A stretch of DNA of 9,864 nt, taken from positions 1 to 9,864 of the forward strand of contig JAJYDI010000074.1 in NCBI GenBank assembly GCA_021777635.1. The letters are read 5' to 3'. Made by a program: the position numbers and the translations under genes. Shown here in pieces: positions 1 to 4,330 of the stretch. Origin of the DNA: Pseudomonadota bacterium (GTDB taxonomy: Bacteria > Pseudomonadota > Gammaproteobacteria > Xanthomonadales > Rhodanobacteraceae). Each line of letters starts with the position of its first letter. Position 1 is the first letter of the stretch. The notes under the pieces were generated by a model that saw only the letters and a list, made by a program, of their open reading frames with translations, was not told the DNA's origin and made no database searches.

Positions 1-132
1 GCCGACATGTTCTGGGGCGACCGCTACGGCCAGCTGCAAGACCCCTTCGGTCATCGCTGGTCGGTGGCCACTCACGTGCGCGACCTGAGCCCCGAGCAGA
101 TCCGCGCCGCGGCCGCCGCCGCCATGTGCTGA
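1..132 (+). CDS. VOC/PhnB-like protein, 3' end only
   Basis: The 43 codons visible before TGA encode the C-terminal end of a vicinal-oxygen-chelate (glyoxalase-fold, PhnB-like) protein. The sequence MFWGDRYG..DPFGHRWSVATH is the typical last beta-hairpin of this family, followed by a short helix (LSPEQIRAAA) and an Ala-rich end. The gene begins upstream of the window, so its length and N-terminal half cannot be judged. PhnB-like proteins are small cytoplasmic dimers, often of unknown substrate. The next gene starts 36 bp downstream, which suggests co-transcription. It is distinct from the second VOC gene at 1793, which belongs to the PhnB/3-demethylubiquinone methyltransferase-like branch. 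Family assignment is firm; substrate is unknown. Confidence 0.85.
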   Translation, partial: ADMFWGDRYGQLQDPFGHRWSVATHVRDLSPEQIRAAAAAAMC

Positions 133-168
133 GCGGTCGCGACATCACCCTCACCCCGGAGCCAAGCC

Positions 169-519
169 ATGCCTTATCTGCTGCTGATCCTCGAACCGCG
201 CGGTCAGCGCGAAGCGCGCAGTGACGCCGAGGCCCACGCGCGCTACGCCGAGATGGTGGCCTTCGGCGAGAGCCTGGGCAGCAAGCGGCTGGCCAGCGAA
301 TCGCTGCGGCCCGACCGCCACGGCGTGCGCGTGCAGGTACAGCACGCCAAACCGGTGCTGCGCGACGGCCCGTTCGTCGAGGCCAGGGAAATGATCGGCG
401 GTTTTTTCCTGCTCGACTGCGCCAGCCTGGACGAGGCGGTCGCCATCGCGCAGCGCTGCCCGGCCGCGCGCTTCGCCACGGTGGAAGTGCGCGAGTGCGC
501 GCCCTGCTACGAGGGCTGA
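169..519 (+). CDS. YCII-related (DGPF) domain protein
   Basis: A 116-residue protein of the YCII family (dimeric ferredoxin-like fold). The hallmark DGPF lies at about residues 67-70, in the context VLRDGPFVEAREMIGGFFLL, followed by the conserved helix and last strand (DEAVAIAQRCPAARFATVEVRE). The whole domain fits the usual length of about 110-120 residues. The start is chosen for family length and for the CGGAG-type Shine-Dalgarno sequence at 157-162. Proteins of this type are often encoded beside ECF sigma factors of the DGPF-linked group; their biochemical role is not established. The last codons and the TGA lie inside the palindromic repeat at 513-617, so the C-terminal Glu-Gly-stop is partly supplied by that element. 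A paralogue lies at 3117. Confidence 0.92.
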   Translation: MPYLLLILEPRGQREARSDAEAHARYAEMVAFGESLGSKRLASESLRPDRHGVRVQVQHAKPVLRDGPFVEAREMIGGFFLLDCASLDEAVAIAQRCPAARFATVEVRECAPCYEG

Positions 520-617
520 GAGGCTGTGATTTTTCAGCCTCTCAGCCCGGCCATGGATGGCCGGACGCGCCGATGAAAATTCCGCACGACGCGGAATTTT
601 TCACAGGCTCTGAGCCC
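513..617. repeat. Composite palindromic intergenic repeat (MITE/REP-like), 105 bp
   Basis: Three perfect inverted repeats lie in series. GGGCTGAGAGGCTG (513-526) pairs with CAGCCTCTCAGCCC (535-548) across an 8-nt loop. CCGGCCAT (547-554) pairs with ATGGCCGG (557-564). AAAATTCCGC (576-585) pairs with GCGGAATTTT (591-600). The outer ends are also inverted repeats of each other: 513-529 matches the reverse complement of 601-617 at 15 of 17 positions. The element can therefore fold as serial hairpins or as one large stem enclosing the inner ones. Such nested design is typical of dispersed non-coding elements rather than one operator. It begins inside the stop region of the YCII gene and ends 36 bp before the SRPBCC start. 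Whether it is repeated elsewhere in the genome cannot be seen here. Confidence 0.8.
576..601. terminator. Possible intrinsic terminator hairpin within the repeat
   Basis: A 10-bp perfect stem with a 5-nt loop (ACGAC) ends in a run of five T at 597-601, with a matching A run on the 5' side. It could act as a weak bidirectional terminator or as an RNA-stabilising hairpin between the YCII and SRPBCC genes. The T run is itself part of the stem, and the stem has only four consecutive G/C pairs, so termination may be inefficient. Confidence 0.35.
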
Positions 618-640
618 AGCCGACTGCCCGCAACACCCCT

Positions 641-646
641 GGGAGC
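641..646 (+). promoter_or_regulatory. Ribosome binding site deciding the SRPBCC start
   Basis: GGGAGC lies 7 nt before ATG 654. Its setting, CACCCC-(T)-GGGAGCAAGC-ATG, nearly repeats the leaders at 150-169 and 3099-3117. This supports initiation at 654 rather than at the in-frame ATG at 495, whose reading would pass through the repeat element. Confidence 0.7.
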
Positions 647-653
647 AAGCCCC

Positions 654-1109
654 ATGACCCCGCAAACCGTACAACTGCACCGCGTGCTGCGCGCCCCGCC
701 CGGGCGCGTCTACCGCGCCTTTCTCGATGCCGAGGCCCTCGCCAAATGGCTGCCGCCGCACGGCTTCACGGGCAAGGTGCTCGAACTCGACGCGCGCGTC
801 GGCGGTCGCTACCGCATGGTCTTCACCCAATTCGGCACGGGCCAGAGCCATGCCTTCGGCGGCGAGTATCTGGAGCTGGCGCCCAACGCGCGCATCCGCC
901 ATACGGATGCATTCGACGATCCGAATCTGCCTGGCGTGATGGAGACCACCATCACTTTGCGCGCCGTGTTCTGCGGCACCGAACTGCAGGTGGTGCAGGC
1001 GGGCATCCCGGCGGCCATCCCGCTCGAAGCCTGCTACCTCGGCTGGCAGGAGTCGCTGCAACTGCTGGCGCTGCTGGTCGAGGCCGACGCCGGCCCGCCG
1101 CAGCATTGA
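654..1109 (+). CDS. SRPBCC family (AHSA1-like) protein
   Basis: A 151-residue protein with the START/Bet v 1-like SRPBCC fold, in the branch related to the C-terminal domain of Aha1 (activator of Hsp90 ATPase). The N-terminal strand and helices carry HRVLRAPPGRVYRAFLDAE and ALAKWLPPHGF. Then come the GGRYRMVF strand, the GEYLEL strand and the C-terminal helix LGWQESLQLLALLVEA. Length matches the family (about 140-160). Members bind hydrophobic ligands or act as stress-linked accessory proteins; the ligand is unknown. The open frame extends upstream to 495, but those codons cross the palindromic element and read as low-complexity, so 654 with its ribosome binding site is preferred. The stop at 1107-1109 precedes the next gene by 14 nt. 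Confidence 0.9.
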   Translation: MTPQTVQLHRVLRAPPGRVYRAFLDAEALAKWLPPHGFTGKVLELDARVGGRYRMVFTQFGTGQSHAFGGEYLELAPNARIRHTDAFDDPNLPGVMETTITLRAVFCGTELQVVQAGIPAAIPLEACYLGWQESLQLLALLVEADAGPPQH

Positions 1110-1110
1110 T

Positions 1111-1115
1111 GGAGG
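1111..1115 (+). promoter_or_regulatory. Strong ribosome binding site (GGAGG) for the RibD-C-like gene
   Basis: GGAGG sits 8 nt before ATG 1124. Another in-frame ATG at 1109 overlaps the upstream TGA by one base, but GGAGG lies downstream of it, so the Shine-Dalgarno position favours 1124. Re-initiation at 1109 would add only five residues (MEDRT). Confidence 0.7.
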
Positions 1116-1123
1116 ATCGCACC

Positions 1124-1780
1124 ATGTCCCGCTTGCGCGTGTGCAACTTCGGCGTCTCACTCGACGGCTTTTCTGCCGGGCCGCGGCAGGACGTGCACAA
1201 CCCGTTGGGTGTGCGCGGGCCGGAACTGATGCAGTGGTTCTTCCCCACGCAGGCGTGGCGACAAATGCACGGCCAGCCCGGAGGCGAAACCGGCGTCGAT
1301 CACCGCATGGCGGCCCAGGGTTTCGACCACATCGGCGCCTGGATCCTCGGCCGCAACATGTTCGGCCCCGTGCGCGGGCCGTGGCCGGACGAAGCCTGGC
1401 GCGGCTGGTGGGGCGAAGAGCCGCCGTACCACACACCCGTGTTCGTGCTCACCCATCACGCCCGCGCCCCGCTGGCCATGCAGGGCAGCACCACCTTCCA
1501 CTTCGTCACCGGCGGCATCCACGCCGCGCTGGAACAGGCGCGGGCCGCCGCCGCTGGGCTGGACGTGCGCCTGGGCGGCGGCGTGGCCACGGTGCGGCAA
1601 TACCTGCAGGCCGGGCTGGTGGACGAACTGCATCTTGCCCTCAGCCCGGTGTTGCTGGGACAGGGCGAGGCGCTGTTCGCCGGCCTCGACCTGCCCGCGC
1701 TGGGCTATGCCTGCACCGAATCGATTCCCGGCGAACGCGCCACCCACCTGCGGCTGCAACGCGCCGCGTCCGCGCACTGA
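1124..1780 (+). CDS. Dihydrofolate reductase-fold (RibD C-terminal domain) protein
   Basis: A 218-residue protein of the RibD-C/DHFR-like reductase family, which bind NAD(P)H but whose natural substrates are mostly undefined. The N-terminal strand with GVSLDGFSAGP (about residues 10-20) is the usual first beta-strand and loop. WILGRNMFGP is the family's nucleotide-site helix region. The segment GGGVATVRQYLQAGLVDELHLALSPVLLGQGEALF is the diagnostic C-terminal block: glycine-rich loop, helix, then LVDEL strand and pro/gly turn. Length fits the longer members. It is not a true folate-pathway folA, which is shorter and differs in motifs. It sits 14 nt after the SRPBCC stop and 12 nt before the VOC start, consistent with one transcript. 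Confidence 0.9.
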   Translation: MSRLRVCNFGVSLDGFSAGPRQDVHNPLGVRGPELMQWFFPTQAWRQMHGQPGGETGVDHRMAAQGFDHIGAWILGRNMFGPVRGPWPDEAWRGWWGEEPPYHTPVFVLTHHARAPLAMQGSTTFHFVTGGIHAALEQARAAAAGLDVRLGGGVATVRQYLQAGLVDELHLALSPVLLGQGEALFAGLDLPALGYACTESIPGERATHLRLQRAASAH

Positions 1781-1792
1781 AGGAGAACCCGC

Positions 1793-2290
1793 ATGAACCC
1801 CATCGCCCGCAACACCATCTGTCTCTGGTTCGATAAAGACGCCGAAGACGCCGCGCGCTTCTACGCCGCGACCTTTCCCGACAGCGCGGTGACCGCCGTC
1901 CACCGCGCACCGGGCGACTATCCCGCCGGCAAACAGGGCGACGTGCTGACGGTGGCATTCACCGTGTGCGGCATTCCGTGCCTGGGACTGAACGGCGGCC
2001 CGGAGTTCAAGCACAGCGAAGCGTTTTCCTTCGTGATCGCCACCGACGACCAGGCCGAGACCGACCGCCTGTGGCACGCGATCGTCGCCAACGGCGGCGA
2101 GGAAAGCGCGTGCGGCTGGTGCAAGGACCGCTGGGGCGTGTCGTGGCAGATCACCCCGCGCGTCCTCATCGAAGGCTATACCGACCCCGACCCCGACCCC
2201 GACCCGGCCGTGGCCAAGCGCACCTTCGAGGCGATGATGACGATGCGCAAGATCGACATCGCGGCGATCGAGGCCGCGCGCCGCGGCTGA
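1793..2290 (+). CDS. VOC family protein, PhnB/3-demethylubiquinone methyltransferase-like
   Basis: A 165-residue glyoxalase-fold protein of the PF06983-type group, often mis-named 3-demethylubiquinone-9 3-methyltransferase; it has no SAM-binding motif. Visible blocks are NTICLWFDKDAEDAARFY at the N-terminus, PCLGLNGGPEFKHSEAFSF in the middle and ACGWCKDRWGVSWQI before the last strand. The conserved C-terminal tail reads AFEAMM-like: TFEAMMTMRKIDIAAIEAA. The tail is preceded by a DPDPDPDP run coded by a 6-bp tandem repeat, longer than I would expect for the family. A strong Shine-Dalgarno sequence AAGGAGA (1780-1786) precedes ATG 1793. It probably acts as a dimer; substrate and metal dependence are unknown. 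Confidence 0.92.
   Translation: MNPIARNTICLWFDKDAEDAARFYAATFPDSAVTAVHRAPGDYPAGKQGDVLTVAFTVCGIPCLGLNGGPEFKHSEAFSFVIATDDQAETDRLWHAIVANGGEESACGWCKDRWGVSWQITPRVLIEGYTDPDPDPDPAVAKRTFEAMMTMRKIDIAAIEAARRG
2183..2206 (+). repeat. Hexanucleotide tandem repeat (GACCCC)x3 + GACCCG
   Basis: Four consecutive 6-bp units encode Asp-Pro four times within the VOC gene. Because the unit is two codons long, gain or loss by slippage would change the protein by Asp-Pro steps without a frameshift. Confidence 0.85.
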
Positions 2291-2318
2291 ATCCACTCTC
2301 GACACAAGGGAGAACCTC

Positions 2319-3086
2319 ATGCCTTACATCGACGGTTTCGTGCTCGCGGTGCCGACCGCGAACAAGCAGACGTTCATCGACCACGCCAGTACGACCGGTG
2401 GCGCCATGATGGAGTACGGCGCGACGCGGGTGGTCGAGTGCTGGGGCGCCGACGTGCCCAAGGGCAAGACCACGGACTTCCAGGGCGCAGTCGCGGCCAG
2501 GCACGACGAGACGGTCGTGTTCTCGTGGATCGAGTGGCCCGGCAAGGCCGCTCGCGACAAGGTGATGGGCCGGATGCAGGAACTGAGCCAGACCGACGCG
2601 CGCCTCGACCCGGCGCAGAACCCGATGCCGTTCGACGGCAAGCGGCTCATCTACGGCGGCTTCGAGCCGATCGTCGAGCGCGGTGAGGAGACCAGCGACA
2701 GCTACGTCCAGGGCTTCATCGTCCCGGTGCCGATGGCCAGGCGCGAGGATTACCGCAAGTTGGCCGAAGAGGCCTGGGCGATGTTCAGGGACTACGGCGC
2801 GCTGCGCTTGGTCGAAGCCTGGGGCGACGATGTGCCCAATGGCAAGGTGACCGATTTCCGCCGCGCCGTGAAGGCCGAGCCGGACGAGGCGATCGTGTTC
2901 GCTTTCATCGAGTGGCCGTCGCGCGCCGTTTGCGACGCCGCGGCGGAACGAATGAAGCAGGACGAGCGCATGAAGCCGCCGGAAGGTGCGCAGATGCCGT
3001 TCGACATGCAGCGCCTGGTTTTCGGCGGATTCGCGCGGGTGGTGAGCCTGGACACTGGTCAAAGAGGCGCTCGATCCGCAGCGTGA
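2319..3086 (+). CDS. Tandem two-domain DUF1428 protein
   Basis: A 255-residue protein made of two complete copies of the DUF1428 domain (dimeric alpha/beta-barrel fold, function unknown). Copy 1 covers about residues 3-122 and copy 2 about 129-246. Shared blocks appear in the same order: Y(I/V)xGFxxxVP, VVECWGADVPKGK against LVEAWGDDVPNGK, VVFSWIEWP against IVFAFIEWP, and MPFDGKRLIYGGFEP against MPFDMQRLVFGGFAR. DUF1428 proteins are usually single-domain, about 115-125 residues, and dimerise; a fused pair could form the barrel within one chain. The copies have clearly diverged, so the duplication is not recent. The start is set by AAGGGAGA at 2306-2313. It sits 28 nt after the VOC stop. Confidence 0.9.
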   Translation: MPYIDGFVLAVPTANKQTFIDHASTTGGAMMEYGATRVVECWGADVPKGKTTDFQGAVAARHDETVVFSWIEWPGKAARDKVMGRMQELSQTDARLDPAQNPMPFDGKRLIYGGFEPIVERGEETSDSYVQGFIVPVPMARREDYRKLAEEAWAMFRDYGALRLVEAWGDDVPNGKVTDFRRAVKAEPDEAIVFAFIEWPSRAVCDAAAERMKQDERMKPPEGAQMPFDMQRLVFGGFARVVSLDTGQRGARSAA

Positions 3087-3116
3087 GCGCGCCGCCTCCA
3101 CACCCCGGGAGCAAGC

Positions 3117-3572
3117 ATGAAATTCATCTGCCTGATCAGCGCCGAAACGATGATGGAACACCTGAGCGAGGCCGACGCCGCCGCGCTGTTTCAGGACTAC
3201 GCCGTATTCACCGCGCGCATCCGGGCCAGCGGCCAGTTCGTCAGCGCCAACCGCCTGCTGCCGCCCGAAACGGCGAAGACACTGCGCGTGCGCGACGGCA
3301 AGCTGCAAATCACCGACGGCCCGTTTGCCGAAACCAAGGAAATGCTCGGCGGCTATTACCTGATCGAGGCGGCGGATTTGAACGCCGCCATGGCGATTGC
3401 CGCCGACATCCCCGGCGCGCGCTTCGGCTGCGTTGAAGTGCGCGCGGTTGCCGATGACGCCCCGACCCGCGCGCTGGGGTTCGATGTGCCCTTGCCACCC
3501 CGTCCCGACCCGGCCACAGGCCAACCGGCGACCGTCGCGCCAGGCGCTCGGCTCGGACAAGATTCGCGTTGA
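3117..3572 (+). CDS. YCII-related (DGPF) protein with C-terminal extension
   Basis: A 151-residue second YCII-family protein. The core covers about residues 1-113: MKFICLISAE strand, then ITDGPFAETKEMLGGYYLI with the DGPF hallmark, then NAAMAIAADIPGARFGCVEVR. After the core comes a Pro/Ala-rich tail of about 38 residues (from ADDAPTRAL to GQDSR) that resembles no domain I recognise and looks disordered. It shares the DGPF block and last strand with the protein at 169, so the two are paralogues. ATG 3117 follows GGGAGC at 3107-3112 in the same CACCCC-GGGAGCAAGC leader seen before the SRPBCC gene. The next gene begins 14 nt after the stop. Family assignment is firm; activity is unknown. Confidence 0.91.
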   Translation: MKFICLISAETMMEHLSEADAAALFQDYAVFTARIRASGQFVSANRLLPPETAKTLRVRDGKLQITDGPFAETKEMLGGYYLIEAADLNAAMAIAADIPGARFGCVEVRAVADDAPTRALGFDVPLPPRPDPATGQPATVAPGARLGQDSR

Positions 3573-3586
3573 CGCCTGGATGAGAC

Positions 3587-4150
3587 ATGACACCAGGCAA
3601 CACAAAATCCAGGTTCACGGCAAAACTGCTTCGTCCGGAGCAGCCGGACAACGATGGCGCCTGGGCATTCGTGGTGCTGCCAAAAGCGGTGAGCGCCACA
3701 CTGCCCAGACGCGGCCGCACGACGATCATGGGCAGCCTCAACGGCCACCCATTTCAGGCCACGCTGGAGCCGGACGGCGAGCAAAGTCACTGGCTGAAAA
3801 TCAGCCCGGCATTGCTCGCAGCGACCGGCACGAACTATGGCGAAATCGCCACGTTCGAGATCAGTCCGGTCGAACAGGAACCGGAGCCCGCGATCCCGCC
3901 GGATTTGCAAGCCGCGCTGGATGCAGCGCCCGCAGCGCGGGCCGTCTGGGCGCAAACCACAACGATCGCGCGCGTCGACTGGATCCACTGGGTCACCTCG
4001 GCCAAGCAGGCCAAAACCCGCGCGCAGCGCATCGCGAATGCCTGCGAGATGCTGGCATCCGGCAAGCGGCGGGTGTGCTGTTTCGACCCGTCGGGGTATT
4101 ACAGCAAGGCGTTCTGCGCACCCAGGGATGCCGATCAGGACAAACCCTAG
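3587..4150 (+). CDS. DUF1905 + YdeI/OmpD-associated (OmdA) domain protein
   Basis: A 187-residue two-part protein. Residues about 8-98 are a DUF1905 beta-barrel-like domain: WAFVVLPKAVSATLP, RGRTTIMGSLNGHPF and PDGEQSHWLKIS. Residues about 108-175 are the YdeI/OmdA (bacteriocin-protection type) helical domain, with LPPDLQ-like PPDLQAALDA, ARVDWIHWVTSAKQAKTRAQRI and CEMLASGKRRVCCFD. This architecture and length are standard for the family. Homologues are named for a link to outer-membrane porin or bacteriocin tolerance, but a molecular role is not established. No good Shine-Dalgarno sequence precedes ATG 3587; translation may depend on coupling to the upstream YCII stop 14 nt away. It closes the run of small-protein genes. 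Confidence 0.88.
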   Translation: MTPGNTKSRFTAKLLRPEQPDNDGAWAFVVLPKAVSATLPRRGRTTIMGSLNGHPFQATLEPDGEQSHWLKISPALLAATGTNYGEIATFEISPVEQEPEPAIPPDLQAALDAAPAARAVWAQTTTIARVDWIHWVTSAKQAKTRAQRIANACEMLASGKRRVCCFDPSGYYSKAFCAPRDADQDKP

Positions 4151-4156
4151 TCATGC

Positions 4157-4183
4157 CTGTGTTGCTGTCTGGCGCTGTGTTGC
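4157..4183 (+). repeat. 9-bp direct repeat upstream of the junction ORF
   Basis: CTGTGTTGC occurs at 4157-4165 and again at 4175-4183, starts 18 bp apart, in the 69-bp gap between the OmdA-like gene and the DUF1801 remnant. Two half-sites could mark a regulator site for the downstream genes. I see no convincing -35/-10 pair in this gap, and chance remains possible. Confidence 0.4.
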
Positions 4184-4206
4184 AGACGGCGCGGTCGATT
4201 CCAGTG

Positions 4207-4213
4207 AAGGAGG
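4207..4213 (+). promoter_or_regulatory. Near-perfect ribosome binding site of the DUF1801 remnant
   Basis: AAGGAGG lies 6 nt before ATG 4220 and is the strongest Shine-Dalgarno sequence in the window. It shows that the 36-codon ORF downstream was, and probably still is, a translation start, and that ribosomes arriving here would feed the overlapping efflux gene at 4327. Confidence 0.8.
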
Positions 4214-4219
4214 AACACG

Positions 4220-4330
4220 ATGCATCCCGACATCCGGAGTTACAACGAACACCACGCGCCCGATCATCGGCAGGTATGCGAACTGCTCGCCCGCGAGATC
4301 GACACCCATCTGCCGGAAGCCGAAAAATGA
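4220..4330 (+). pseudogene. Truncated DUF1801 gene (N-terminal 36 codons), overlapping the efflux operon start
   Basis: The 36-residue product starts MHPDIRSYNEHHAPDHRQ and ends EIDTHLPEAEK before TGA. From memory this matches the N-terminus of DUF1801 proteins (about 120-140 residues), which open with M-N/H-P-x-(V/I)-R-x-Y-N, then L-L-A-x-x-I-D and L-P-E-A-E-x-K-I-W-H. Here the match stops at the point where K-I-W-H and the rest of the domain should follow. None of that remainder is visible in the downstream frames I examined, so this looks like a deletion or rearrangement junction rather than a frameshift. The stop overlaps ATG 4327 as ATGA, so the remnant may now serve as a coupled leader for the efflux genes. 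The alternative is a genuine short leader peptide that resembles DUF1801 by chance. Confidence 0.72.

Noticed and set aside
513..617. CRISPR-like or tRNA-like reading of the palindromic region
   Set aside because: There are no repeated units with spacers, and no cloverleaf with anticodon and T-arm motifs; only nested inverted repeats are present.
495..653. N-terminal extension of the SRPBCC gene from ATG 495
   Set aside because: The 53 extra codons overlap the YCII gene and run through the palindromic repeat, while ATG 654 has a matching ribosome binding site and gives the family length.
1793..2290. A ubiquinone-biosynthesis methyltransferase
   Set aside because: The common database name suggests this, but the protein is a 165-residue VOC fold with no SAM-binding glycine motif.
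2166..3605. 479-codon minus-strand frame opposite the DUF1428 and YCII genes
   Set aside because: Low-complexity composition and full overlap with well-supported + strand genes mark it as a shadow; the same holds for the long minus frames at 4264-5847, 5667-7178, 534-1436 and 1157-2320.
3397..4326. In-frame upstream extension of the NodT gene over 310 codons
   Set aside because: The extension overlaps the YCII and OmdA-like genes in another frame and lacks any signal; the lipoprotein signal peptide places the start at 4327.
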